A program made the translations under genes and the position numbers. A model generated the notes under the pieces. It saw only the letters and a program-made list of their open reading frames with translations. It ran no database searches and was not told where the DNA came from. Below are positions 43,947-52,637 of a stretch of DNA of 64,000 nt, one piece after another. The stretch is from Polyangia bacterium (GTDB taxonomy: Bacteria; Myxococcota_A; Polyangia; Fen-1088). The stretch is from positions 1 through 64,000 of the forward strand of contig DATATI010000072.1 of assembly GCA_036268875.1 (NCBI GenBank), read 5' to 3'. How positions within the stretch are numbered: the first letter of the stretch is position 1; every line of letters starts with the position of its first letter.

Positions 43947-45014
43947 TCACGCCACGGCAGCGAAGCGACGCGTGACCCACAGATAGACTTTTGCTTCGAT
44001 CGGCCGCGGCGGTTCCAGCACGATCTTCACGTGGCTGATGAGACGCACCGCTTGACTGGGCCAGCGCCCGGCCACCGCCACCGGCGCGCCCGTCCCCGGC
44101 CAACGCTCCAGCGCTTCCGCCTGCTCACGCGCGCACAGCCCGAAGGTCTGCAAGCGATCGCCGATGGTCCCCCATTCGTCGCCGGTCTTTTTGGACAATG
44201 CCGGCGACAGCTCGACGCCGATGCGCCGACCGACGGACGCGCTGACATCGATCTGCAACGAGACCTGCGCGCTGGCAGGAAAAAGCGCGTGCAACACGCC
44301 GGGCAGTTGCGCCGCTTCGTCAGCCCAGCCAAGGGCGTCCAGATAACCGGACAGCCGCGCCCGCGGCACCGAAATGAAAAGCCGCACCGCCATCTGCTGG
44401 CGCGGCAGCATCACCGCCACGTCAATCACCCGCCCGCCGAGCGGCAGCGCGCGGAACACCGCGCTCAGCTGTACGCGGGTGGCCGCGTCCACCGGCTGAC
44501 CTAGCAGCGTGTGGGCCAGCTCGTCGACCACCGGTGCGGCCTGCGCCCATTGTTGCGCGCCGTCGCCGATGGCAGCGTCGACGCGGGCGAAGATCGACGG
44601 CGGCCGCGCGGCGGTGAAAGGCGCATCGAACTCGAGAAACACCATTTCGATAGGCGTGTGCAACGACGACGACGGATCGGCCCAGCGCGCGGCGAAGGCG
44701 CCCACCCGCTGCCAGGCCCGGGTGTCGGCGGGCGAGGCGTCCGCAATCATGGCGGGCGCCCGCCCCCAGATCTCGCGCCCACCGCCCCGCGCCGCCACGC
44801 TGGTGTAAAAATCGACCGCGGCGAGGTGTGGTTGCAGGCGCAGCTCGAACCCGAAGCCGTGCATGGCCTCGGGCAGCCGGCGGGCCAGCGCCGCCACGCC
44901 CGTCCGCGCGTCAGCCGGGATGAGAGCGAGAGCTGCCGGATCCTGCAGCACCTCATCCACCGTGCTGAAAAGCGGACAGATCATGTCGCGCTGGCCAATC
45001 GCCGCTTTCTTCAT
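43947..45014 (-). CDS. Unknown protein of the subtilase cluster
   Basis: A 355-residue protein with no signal peptide or membrane helix. Motif-like segments include GFELRLQPHLAAVDFYT, MVFLEFDAPF, GRRIGVELSPALSKKTGDEW, WPGTGAPVAVAGRW and HVKIVLEPPRPIEAKVYLWV. The alternation of strands and helices suggests a repeated alpha/beta fold. I recall the pattern from uncharacterised proteins near modified-peptide genes but cannot name a family. It lies 13 bases after the LigA-like/IPT-like gene, last in a three-gene minus-strand unit with a cytoplasmic subtilase, which points to a shared intracellular process. Confidence 0.6.
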   Translation of the reverse strand: MKKAAIGQRDMICPLFSTVDEVLQDPAALALIPADARTGVAALARRLPEAMHGFGFELRLQPHLAAVDFYTSVAARGGGREIWGRAPAMIADASPADTRAWQRVGAFAARWADPSSSLHTPIEMVFLEFDAPFTAARPPSIFARVDAAIGDGAQQWAQAAPVVDELAHTLLGQPVDAATRVQLSAVFRALPLGGRVIDVAVMLPRQQMAVRLFISVPRARLSGYLDALGWADEAAQLPGVLHALFPASAQVSLQIDVSASVGRRIGVELSPALSKKTGDEWGTIGDRLQTFGLCAREQAEALERWPGTGAPVAVAGRWPSQAVRLISHVKIVLEPPRPIEAKVYLWVTRRFAAVA

Positions 45015-45027
45015 TGCGCGTTCGCCG

Positions 45028-45576
45028 TTACTGCACCTTGAAGAACGGGCCGTTCTTCCACGACCGCAGTGGCGGCACGTCCTCGCCGTTGATCACCTCG
45101 ATCCGGTATTCACCAGCCGTGGCGCCCGACAGATCGAATGTCGCGCGCATCTCCGCCTCGCGGAAGGTGCCGCTGACGCCGGCGACCGCCCCCGCGACCG
45201 TCGCCCCACTGTCGGCAGACCGCGGGATCAACCGCACCGCCGCCGTCGGCAACAAGCCTTCGCCACGAATGGTCAGCGCCACCAGCGCGCCCGGCGCCGC
45301 CGCCCGCGGCTCAAAGCTGCGCACCTGAGGATCGGGAACCGGCCAGTCCGGCAACACCGGCGCGCCGCCCTGCAAAGGCGCGTTGGCGGTGAACTCCTCG
45401 CGGATGAACTCGCCGATCCGGGGCGCGCTCATCGAATAGAAGATCGACCGCTGATGATCGCTCAGTCCATAGCTGTTCATCACGCTCTCGGGATTCTCGA
45501 CAAAGGCGCCTTGCTTGCCTGCGTCGCGCATGAGATCCGCCACCATGTACAGCAACAACCCATTCTCATTCGCCAT
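45028..45576 (-). CDS. LigA-like helical domain fused to IPT-like beta domain
   Basis: A 182-residue protein. Residues 1-55 (LLYMVADLMRDAGKQGAF, ENPESVMNSYGLSDHQRSIF) look like the small helical LigA/Nif11-type domain used as a leader in some modified peptides or as the dioxygenase alpha subunit. Residues about 80-182 look like an IPT/TIG immunoglobulin-type fold (PDPQVRSFEPRAAAPGALVA, TAGEYRIEVING). No signal peptide and no obvious core peptide or GG cut site. It sits between the subtilase gene (95 bases) and the 355-residue gene (13 bases). It may be the subtilase substrate or a carrier protein; this is inference. Confidence 0.6.
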   Translation of the reverse strand: MANENGLLLYMVADLMRDAGKQGAFVENPESVMNSYGLSDHQRSIFYSMSAPRIGEFIREEFTANAPLQGGAPVLPDWPVPDPQVRSFEPRAAAPGALVALTIRGEGLLPTAAVRLIPRSADSGATVAGAVAGVSGTFREAEMRATFDLSGATAGEYRIEVINGEDVPPLRSWKNGPFFKVQ

Positions 45577-45671
45577 CTAACGCCTCCCTGTCTGTGGTTT
45601 TGCGGCGGACGGGTACCGTCGGGGCAGAGGAAGGCCGCCGCACGCAGCCTCGACCCGGGCTTTGGACTTTT

Positions 45672-47156
45672 TTATCGTCGCGGGCGCAAATCGACCGTCG
45701 GCTCCCGGTGCAACCAATCGGGTGGTCGATAGTTCGCGGGGGGCGCGGTCAACGCTTCGGCGATGGCCGCCGCATCGATGACGCCCCAGCCACTGTCGTG
45801 ATCAAATCCTTGCGAACCGATGTGGCGCGCTTGCTTCTTGATGATCGCGCGCAGCGCCGCCGGCGACGTTTCGGGACGGCGCGGATCATAGGGAAAACCA
45901 GAGCGCACGGCGGCGATCACCCCGGCGGCCAGCGCGCAGGCCGCCGACGTGCCGTCGTCGGGAACGCTGCCGCCCATGATCGCCGAGCCGGCAAAGCGCG
46001 CGAAGGCCGCCACGTCCGGTTTCTCCGAAAAAAAAACCCCCGGGCCGGGCCGCGAGATGGGCAACCGTTGCGATTCGACGTCGACCGCTCCCACGGTCAG
46101 TACCGACGGGTGTGAGTTGGCACCGCTGATCGGGCGAGGCGCGTTCTCACGTTCGTCGGATGAGGTGTTTCCGGCCGAAAAAACGATGTCCGCGCCCAGC
46201 AGGGCCAGCTGGCCAACCAACTTGTTCAACGCGTGGTCGGGGTTCGAGCCATAGTTCGATGAGCTGTCGGGCGGATGATCGTGCGCGATGTCCACTTCCC
46301 AGCTGCACGACACCACCAGCGAGCGCAGACGTCCTTGCTTGGCGTTGGTCACCATCAGCTCGCACAGGTGCCCGAAGGCACGAATCGCGTCGCTGAGCAT
46401 GACGTCCAGCGGCCCAGCGTCGTCGTTGGGATGCGGCTGATAGGGACGAAAGGCCGCCACGTCGAGGACGGTGCATACCGGCGCCGCCACCGCCACATCG
46501 AATGCGCACATCGTGCCGTGCCCGACGGGAAAGGTATACGGGCGCGTCTTTTCGCCCGCCGACCAGCTGATCGCTTCGTCAAATTGAATGCGAGCGGCGC
46601 CGCGCTCGAGGAACGGGCGATTGATTCCCGCGTCGATAACGGCGACGAAAACGCCCGCGCCGTTGAAGCCGTTCGCCGCCAGCACGTCGGTGCCCAGCAG
46701 ATGACGAACCGTGTCCAGCTGTCCGGTGGCAGCGGTCCGTCGCTCCAGCGACGAAAATGAAATCGGAAGGTCGGCCGAAACAGCCGCCACTGCGCCATCG
46801 CGGTTCGCCGCTTCTGCCAACCCTTTGCGCGCCGCCGGTTCGGTCCAGGCGCGGGCGATGAACGCGCTGGCCTCCATTGCCGGATCGATCGCCCAGCGCG
46901 GTTCCAGATCGACCGCCGCGTGGGGGCCCGGACGGCGATGCGGCGACCGCAGCGGGATCAGCGCGAACGAACCATCCCATTCCACGCCGTCCAGGCGGGG
47001 CAGCACGCCGACGTCGACGTCACGGCGTCCCTCCGCGGCCATCTCCGCGAGACGGCGCGAGTACCGCAACTCGACCAGCACCGGCTCGACAGTGCGAACC
47101 AAGGACAGCCGGTGTTCTCGACCTCGGCTGATCTCGTCGTGGTTCGCGTTCGTCAC
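45672..47156 (-). CDS. Cytoplasmic subtilisin-like (S8) peptidase
   Basis: A 494-residue S8 family serine peptidase. Catalytic residues are visible as Asp in VAVIDAGIN, His in PVGHGTMCAFDV and Ser in DDGTSAACALAAG, with the oxyanion Asn in FSAGNTSSD. The N-terminal 150 residues are not a classical I9 propeptide, and there is no signal peptide, so the enzyme should act inside the cell. GTG start at 47156. First gene of the three-gene unit; a dyad at 47262-47279 and a hairpin at 47220-47243 lie upstream. Intracellular subtilases beside small leader-like proteins often process modified peptides, which is the favoured but unproven role. Confidence 0.85.
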   Translation of the reverse strand: MTNANHDEISRGREHRLSLVRTVEPVLVELRYSRRLAEMAAEGRRDVDVGVLPRLDGVEWDGSFALIPLRSPHRRPGPHAAVDLEPRWAIDPAMEASAFIARAWTEPAARKGLAEAANRDGAVAAVSADLPISFSSLERRTAATGQLDTVRHLLGTDVLAANGFNGAGVFVAVIDAGINRPFLERGAARIQFDEAISWSAGEKTRPYTFPVGHGTMCAFDVAVAAPVCTVLDVAAFRPYQPHPNDDAGPLDVMLSDAIRAFGHLCELMVTNAKQGRLRSLVVSCSWEVDIAHDHPPDSSSNYGSNPDHALNKLVGQLALLGADIVFSAGNTSSDERENAPRPISGANSHPSVLTVGAVDVESQRLPISRPGPGVFFSEKPDVAAFARFAGSAIMGGSVPDDGTSAACALAAGVIAAVRSGFPYDPRRPETSPAALRAIIKKQARHIGSQGFDHDSGWGVIDAAAIAEALTAPPANYRPPDWLHREPTVDLRPRR

Positions 47157-47561
47157 GTCCGTTCGTCAGTGCAACCGCCAAACCACTACCGCACCGCATC
47201 CGGCATTCCCCCATTTTTCGGCCGAATTTCGACGAAATCGGCCCACTGCCTGCCGCGATTGTGTCTGATTAGTCAGACAAAAACGCCAGATCGGCCTCCT
47301 TCAGTGTCCAAGAAACCATACATACCGAACATTGTGCTTGTACCATCCTGGAGGCTACTGCCCTGGCCCTCGCTGGACCCTAAGTTTGGCCGAGGCAAGC
47401 CGTCAGTGCGCCCGCTATTCGCCCGCCGTCTCCGCAAGGGCGCTCGGGCATTGCTCGCACGGCCGGCACCGCTTCAATGACGGAGGCCCGGTCTTCGCCG
47501 CGGCTGCTCAACCCCACTCCGATCCCCGCGCGGGGGTCTCGTCGGGGGGGCGTCCCGGCCC
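47157..47561. other. Intergenic, with leader of the subtilase operon
   Basis: 405 bases without a convincing gene. The part next to the subtilase start contains the hairpin and dyad described separately. The rest (47290-47561) holds only short frames without ribosome binding sites or recognisable products. Confidence 0.5.
47220..47279 (-). promoter_or_regulatory. Dyad and hairpin upstream of the subtilase operon
   Basis: A perfect 7-bp inverted repeat TGTCTGA-TTAG-TCAGACA lies at 47262-47279 and has the size and spacing of a dimeric repressor or activator site. Nearer the gene, GGCCGAATTTCG-A-CGAAATCGGCC (47220-47243) forms an 11-bp hairpin with one bulged base. Both are within 125 bases of the subtilase start codon. 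Confidence 0.5.
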
Positions 47562-48860
47562 CTACGCTGCTAGATCGTCCAGCGTGCCTTCGTAGCCCTT
47601 GGCGCCGAAGCTGGTCAAGGTCATGCCCATGGCGTTGCCCAGGGTGGCCAGCAAGCGGTTGTGCGGAATCTTGCTGTACTTGACCATGCGACCGGTCTTG
47701 AAGTAACCGCCGCAGCTTCCGATCAACACGAACGGGATGTTGCCGATGTAATGATTGGCGCCGTTGTCCATGTCGGTGGCGGTCAGAACCACGCTGTGAT
47801 CCAGAACCGTGCCGCCCGCTTCCATGGCGCCATCGAGCTGCTTGATCATCCCGGCGACCTGGGTGAACAGCCAGTTGTCGATCTTTGTCTTCTCGACCGA
47901 GGCGCTTTGGTCGTGCGCCACGGTGTGGTAATCGCGGGTTGATCCAGCCTGCGGGAACGAGTTGCCGTCACCCCCGCCGTCGCAGAACAGATCGAACGTG
48001 GCCACCCGGGTGACGTCGCAAATCAAGGCCACCGACGTCAGGTCGAACATCGATTTGATCAGCGTCGGGTTGTCCTTGATGCCCGTCGCGGGCTGGGCAG
48101 GCGGCATGCAGGTGGTCGGCATGGTCGTCGCCGTCTGCAGCTCCATCTCCAGCTCACGCACCGACGCCTGGTGCGCCTGAATCTTCGTGCGATCGTCGGT
48201 GCCCAAGCGCGCGCTGAACGAGGTGAGATCCTTGCTCAGATAGTCCAGCACGCTTTGCCGCCGCAGGCGCAACGTATCGACCTGCATGGTCGGCATCGCG
48301 GCGCTGCTGAACAGCGTGGTGAACAACCGATTGGGATCGGTCTCTGGCGCGTTCTTTTGCATGGCCGCCCGCCAGGTGCTGGGCTGGCCACCCGGACTGG
48401 ACTTCACGCCCAGGTGCAACGCTGGAACGGTCAAGGTGACGCCTTTGGTCCGAAGGTCATCCGAGATAACCTGATCCAGCGACGGCCCCATCCCGTTGGT
48501 GCTCTCGGACTTGTTCTCGGCGGTGCCAGTCAGCAGCGTCGGATAGCTGAAGTGCCCGTCGTACTGCCGGTTGTAATCAAGCAGGATCTTCATGTCCAGA
48601 CCCTGCGTGACGATCATCTTGGACTTCCATTGCTCAAGCGGCGACAACGTCCCCAGCAGCGGCGCCGTCGTCAGATCGGGCGACGTGGGAAAGAACGTGC
48701 TGCCAATGATGCCATTGGTCCACACGACGCTGACGAACCGCTTTGGGAAGCCGTCGGCCGTCGCGCCCTTCGCGCGCTCGGCATGAAGCAGCGGCACCAT
48801 GGCCGCGCTGGCGCCCATTCGCTTGATAAATGCCCGGCGCGAGAATCGTTGATGGTTCAT
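47562..48860 (-). CDS. DUF1552 protein with Tat-type signal
   Basis: A 432-residue protein of the DUF1552 family. The N-terminus has a twin-arginine motif (FSRRAFIKRMGASAAMVPLL), so it is probably exported folded. Family-like segments follow: FPKRFVSVVWTNGIIG, GHFSYPTLLTGTAENKS, FDLFCDGGGDGNSFP and DMDNGANHYIGNIPFVLIG. Such proteins are paired with DUF1592 proteins in planctomycetes and myxobacteria, and no biochemical role is established. Its start overlaps the stop of the DUF1592 gene (ATGA), so the two are co-translated. Confidence 0.9.
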   Translation of the reverse strand: MNHQRFSRRAFIKRMGASAAMVPLLHAERAKGATADGFPKRFVSVVWTNGIIGSTFFPTSPDLTTAPLLGTLSPLEQWKSKMIVTQGLDMKILLDYNRQYDGHFSYPTLLTGTAENKSESTNGMGPSLDQVISDDLRTKGVTLTVPALHLGVKSSPGGQPSTWRAAMQKNAPETDPNRLFTTLFSSAAMPTMQVDTLRLRRQSVLDYLSKDLTSFSARLGTDDRTKIQAHQASVRELEMELQTATTMPTTCMPPAQPATGIKDNPTLIKSMFDLTSVALICDVTRVATFDLFCDGGGDGNSFPQAGSTRDYHTVAHDQSASVEKTKIDNWLFTQVAGMIKQLDGAMEAGGTVLDHSVVLTATDMDNGANHYIGNIPFVLIGSCGGYFKTGRMVKYSKIPHNRLLATLGNAMGMTLTSFGAKGYEGTLDDLAA

Positions 48861-50593
48861 TGGTTCATCTCCCCAGCGGCCAGGCTTCGGTATCGGAAAG
48901 AACGCGATCCCGCCACACCCACCAGCAGGCTGCGAACGGCATCGCCGCCTTTGTTGAACTCGCCGACGGCACCGTCAATCGACGCCCGGTCGGCGTCGGT
49001 GTCCACGCGCTTGTATGCGAACCGCGCCACCTGGGTGGCGAAGCAGTTGCGAACGTCGTTGCTGTTGGCCAGCAGCTGCGTCAGCCCGATCGCGTCGTTG
49101 AACGTCTTCTTGCCGCCATCCAATTGAATCGATCCGCTTGAATCGACCGGCAGGTTGTTGTCCGTCGTTCGATAGCCGCCGATGCCGTCGTAGTGCTCGA
49201 AGGCAAAGCCGATCGGATCCATGTTGCTGTGGCAGGCAATCGCGCACGCGTTGCTGTCGTGATCCTTGTAGCGATCGCGCGTGGTGCCGCCGGCCGATGC
49301 TGGCTTGGCCGGCGGAACGTTCGCCGGCGGCGGCGGCAGAACGCCGCACAAGAAGCGCTCGTAGACCTTGTGGCCACGCTTGACGGGATCTGAGCCGTTG
49401 GTGGCGCCGGTCAAGCTGAGAAAGCCGAGCTGGGTCAGGATACCCGCCCGCTGCGTTGAATCCAGCGACGTGCGCGCGGCGGTGGTGCCGCTGACGCCGC
49501 TGACGCCGTAGACCCCCGCCGACGACGCCTCGAGATAAGAGTAGTTCGCCGTCAGCAAGGACTTGAGGAGACCGTCGCCGTCGAAGACAACGTTGCTGAC
49601 GAAGGCGTTAGCCTCGTCATTCATGGCGGTCTTGAGAGCGTCGTTGAATTGCGGATAGACCATCATGTCCTTCGGTCGATCCGAGACCTGGTCGAGGCTC
49701 ATCCACTCCTGCACGAACTCCTGGACGGTGGCGCGCGCCTTGTTGTCGGCCAGCATCCGCGTGGCCTGCGCTTCCAGATCGGCTTGCGCGCTGAGCTTGC
49801 CCATGGCGGCAGCGTCAAATAGCGCCTGGTCCGGCATAGAGCCCCAGATGAAGTACGACAGTCGAGAGGCGTTTTCGTACGAGCCCAGCTTGACCACGCT
49901 TCCTTCCATCGTCGGTTTGTTCGGCCCCAGCTCCCAGTGGTAGAGGAACTCCGGCGCCTGCAGCATTGCCTCCAGCAGCAGGCTGACCCCACTGGTCACC
50001 GTCAGCGACAGCGTGGTGCGGCCGGTCTGGTAAAGCGCCATCAGCGCATCGGCCTCCGCGGCGGCGACCGGGCGACGGTAGATCTTCAGGCCGAAGTTCT
50101 GCACGAAGCTGCGGATGCAGGTCTGTTCGTTGGCGGCCGAGGTGTCGCAGGGAACCATCGTGGCGAAGTTGTTCTTCACGGCGTTGGCGGCGACCGCTTC
50201 GGCGGCGTCGCGCAGCGTGGTCGCATCCTGCGAGGTCACGATCCCGAACCGACGATAAAGGAAGTCACCGTCGTGATCATCGGGAAGCGCGTTGGCCGGA
50301 TTGGTGTTGTCGTTGAAGAGATCGGAAACCGTGTTGTTGTACTCGCGGCGCGTAAGGCGCGTCAGCGGCATGGGCCCGGCCGCGTTGGGGTCCGCCGGCG
50401 TGCTGGTCGAGGGATTGCCGCCCGTGGTTGAACCCGGACCGGTGGTACTCCCCGGCCCGCCCGGGTTATTCGAAGAACCCGGCCCGCCGTTGGGACCGCC
50501 CGGTTCTGAACCGCCGGGTGTTCCGATCGAGCCCTGACAGCCGCCGACGGCAATCGACACCGCGGCCAGGGACACGAGAGACAGTTTCTTCAT
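48857..50593 (-). CDS. DUF1592-family lipoprotein with c-type-heme-like motif
   Basis: A 578-residue lipoprotein. The signal ends SIAVGGC (Cys 19), then a Gly/Pro/Ser linker, then DUF1587-like (MPLTRLTRREYNNTVSDLF), DUF1595-like (YRRPVAAAEADALMALYQTG), DUF1592 (SYENASRLSYFIWGSMPDQ), DUF1588 (DPVKRGHKVYERFLC) and DUF1585 segments. The heme-like motif reads CAIACH (three residues between the Cys, not two), followed by SNMDPIGFAFEHYDG as in the family. ATG 50593 was chosen because it gives the signal peptide; AAAGG lies ten bases upstream. It is coupled to DUF1552. Suspected to be an extracytoplasmic redox protein; substrate unknown. Confidence 0.85.
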   Translation of the reverse strand: MKKLSLVSLAAVSIAVGGCQGSIGTPGGSEPGGPNGGPGSSNNPGGPGSTTGPGSTTGGNPSTSTPADPNAAGPMPLTRLTRREYNNTVSDLFNDNTNPANALPDDHDGDFLYRRFGIVTSQDATTLRDAAEAVAANAVKNNFATMVPCDTSAANEQTCIRSFVQNFGLKIYRRPVAAAEADALMALYQTGRTTLSLTVTSGVSLLLEAMLQAPEFLYHWELGPNKPTMEGSVVKLGSYENASRLSYFIWGSMPDQALFDAAAMGKLSAQADLEAQATRMLADNKARATVQEFVQEWMSLDQVSDRPKDMMVYPQFNDALKTAMNDEANAFVSNVVFDGDGLLKSLLTANYSYLEASSAGVYGVSGVSGTTAARTSLDSTQRAGILTQLGFLSLTGATNGSDPVKRGHKVYERFLCGVLPPPPANVPPAKPASAGGTTRDRYKDHDSNACAIACHSNMDPIGFAFEHYDGIGGYRTTDNNLPVDSSGSIQLDGGKKTFNDAIGLTQLLANSNDVRNCFATQVARFAYKRVDTDADRASIDGAVGEFNKGGDAVRSLLVGVAGSRSFRYRSLAAGEMNQ

Positions 50594-50977
50594 GGTGGTC
50601 TTGGCCTTTCGCAGCCGGGAAATCGCAACCCAGTTCTGGCCTCCCAACCGGTCCACCCACATCATGCCCCGACTTAGACTAGTGGAGGTGCACGGAAGGA
50701 AGCGATCAAGAAAGTCGCACATGAGTTATCTGAGTAAAACTGTTCGTGAATCTCTCTGCAAAGGCGGTTGTCTTCAAATCTTGGTACCCCATCGACTTTC
50801 GTCCTCAAACGCCGCGCCGCGCCGGTGGCGCCCACTTCCGACCTGAAGGCCTTTGACCAGGCACCGCAATGGGCAATGGAGCGGGAAGGAGCAAACCTTC
50901 AAGCAAGAACGGACATTTCTTTGCTAGTCTTTCGGCCGCGGCGCAATCGACTCTGCGCAACGTTCATGCGATAGGTC
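50594..50977. other. Intergenic, divergent promoter region
   Basis: 384 bases between the DUF1592 gene and the outer-membrane-type gene at 50978. The part 50690-50800 is less GC-rich than its surroundings (CATGAGTTATCTGAGTAAAA) and probably contains the divergent promoters. No RNA gene or protein gene is supported. Confidence 0.4.
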
Positions 50978-51988
50978 TTGCCGGGGTCAGTTCGAGACGT
51001 GACAAGCGTTCGACGGATTCGAAACGTGGCAGGTCCGCGAGCGGTCCGCATTTTTCGACTGGTCTCGTGGCTACTGCTGTTGCTGGCGTGGCCGGCGCGC
51101 GCAGAAGCGGCTCGTGCGTTGCGGGTGATCGCGGGAGGCAGTTGTCCGGCTGGGCCAGACGTGGCCGACGAGCTACGCCGCCTGCTGCCCGCGTTCGATG
51201 TGTCGACGGCCAGCGTCGGGGCCGCCACCGATCAGGACGCGGTGCTGACCGAGGAAGCCAAAGGGGTCACTGCGGCCATCGGCGGTCAGGTTCGCTACTT
51301 TGAAGATCCCGGCGCGCGCTGCGCGGAACGAGGACGAATGGTGGCGGTGTTCATTGCTGTGGTGCTGGATCCGCCACGTTTTGCGCTGCCGCCGCCTCCG
51401 CCCGCACCGCCGCCATCCGAGCCGCCCGTCCTTGCGGTGGCGCCGGCCGCGCCCGTCGCACGCTCGGATCGCCACCTCGATATCGAGTTCGGCCCGACAT
51501 CGCAAGCAGCGACGGCCGACGGCTTAGAGAATGTTCCGTTGACAGCAGGCGCGACTCTCCGCCTCCTGTGGGGCCGCACGCTGCGCTTGTCGGTGGGTGT
51601 CAGCGGACAGTCAGCGGCCACCTTACTTTTTGGTCGTGCCAATGTGCGCGGTCAATGGATTCCCGTCGACGCCGGCCTGCGGTGGACGCGCGCCAACGCC
51701 CGCTGGGACGGCGGCGGCGAGCTGTCACTGGCGGTGGCGCCTGTTCACTTGATCGGCCAGGGCCAGAACCTCAGCCCGGCGGAAGGTGGCTGGCGGGTCG
51801 ACCTGGGCGCACGGCTGGCCGCGTCGGTGCGATACTGGATGACCTCGCGTTTCGGCATTTTCCTGGCCCCGGATGCCCTGATCTTTCCCCGGCCCTATAA
51901 TCTGTCGGTCGGGTCTTTAGGGATTGTCGGTGAAACGCCGAAGCTGTGGCTGGGATTACAGCTAGGCCTCGCTGTCAGGCTGCGTTGA
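50978..51988 (+). CDS. Predicted outer-membrane beta-barrel protein
   Basis: A 336-residue protein. A signal peptide (IFRLVSWLLLLLAWPARAEA) is followed by an N-terminal domain of about 90 residues (LRVIAGGSCPAGPDVADELR), a Pro-rich linker (LPPPPPAPPPSEPP) and a C-terminal half of amphipathic strands (LDIEFGPTSQAATADG, ATLRLLWGRTLRLSVGVSG, WLGLQLGLAVRLR), the look of a small beta-barrel. It starts at TTG 50978, or at a GTG 21 bases later; neither site is strong. It lies 28 bases before the ECF sigma factor gene on the same strand and is probably part of its regulon or operon. Confidence 0.65.
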   Translation: MPGSVRDVTSVRRIRNVAGPRAVRIFRLVSWLLLLLAWPARAEAARALRVIAGGSCPAGPDVADELRRLLPAFDVSTASVGAATDQDAVLTEEAKGVTAAIGGQVRYFEDPGARCAERGRMVAVFIAVVLDPPRFALPPPPPAPPPSEPPVLAVAPAAPVARSDRHLDIEFGPTSQAATADGLENVPLTAGATLRLLWGRTLRLSVGVSGQSAATLLFGRANVRGQWIPVDAGLRWTRANARWDGGGELSLAVAPVHLIGQGQNLSPAEGGWRVDLGARLAASVRYWMTSRFGIFLAPDALIFPRPYNLSVGSLGIVGETPKLWLGLQLGLAVRLR

Positions 51989-52016
51989 CAGCCTTCCTCG
52001 TCGCTGAAGGTTTTGC

Positions 52017-52637
52017 ATGACTCCGCCCGTTAACAAGGTGATTTTGACGGTGGAGAAAATGGCAGCCGTGGGTGAGCCCCCCGCGGCCGAAGTGACGAGG
52101 CTGCTGACGTTCGAAGAGATCTATTCGCAGTGGTTTCACGACGTGTCGCGGTGGGTGCGGGCCCTGGGGGGGATGAATGCGGATCTCGATGACCTTACGC
52201 AGGAGGTCTTTCTTGTTGTTCGAAGGAAGCTCTCGCGCTTTGACGGTCGAAACCTGGCGGGGTGGCTTTACAGCATCGCCAAGCACCAGGTGCGAGATTA
52301 CCGGCGGCGCGCCTGGGTGCGCCGGTTCGTCAAAGGACCGGAGCGTGAGCCGGAGATCAACAATGATTCGCCGATCTTTTTGGTCCAGCCGACGCCCGAT
52401 CCCGGCGAGGCCCTGCAGCGAAAAGAAGTCGAGCGTTTCCTCACCCAGACGCTGGCCAAGATGAGCGAAATGCAGCGCACAGCGTTCGTTCTCTTCGAGA
52501 TCGAAGGGTACAGCGGCGAAGAGATTGCCGAGCTGGAACAGATTCCGGTGAACACCGTGTGGACGCGGCTGCATCATGCCCGCAAACGATTTTTCGAACT
52601 GGTGGATGAGGCTAGGGTGGAAGGGAGATTGCCGTGA
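52017..52637 (+). CDS. ECF sigma factor
   Basis: A 206-residue ECF-type sigma factor. Region 2 has FHDVSRWVRALGGMNADLDD, LTQEVFLVVRRKL and GWLYSIAKHQVRDYRRR. Region 4 has MSEMQRTAFVLFEIEGYSGE, EIAELEQIPVNTVWTRLHHA and RKRF. GAAGG lies six bases before the ATG. The stop overlaps the next start (GTGA), so it is coupled to a membrane protein that stands where an anti-sigma factor is usually found. The surrounding exported proteins suggest it controls envelope functions. Confidence 0.9.
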   Translation: MTPPVNKVILTVEKMAAVGEPPAAEVTRLLTFEEIYSQWFHDVSRWVRALGGMNADLDDLTQEVFLVVRRKLSRFDGRNLAGWLYSIAKHQVRDYRRRAWVRRFVKGPEREPEINNDSPIFLVQPTPDPGEALQRKEVERFLTQTLAKMSEMQRTAFVLFEIEGYSGEEIAELEQIPVNTVWTRLHHARKRFFELVDEARVEGRLP

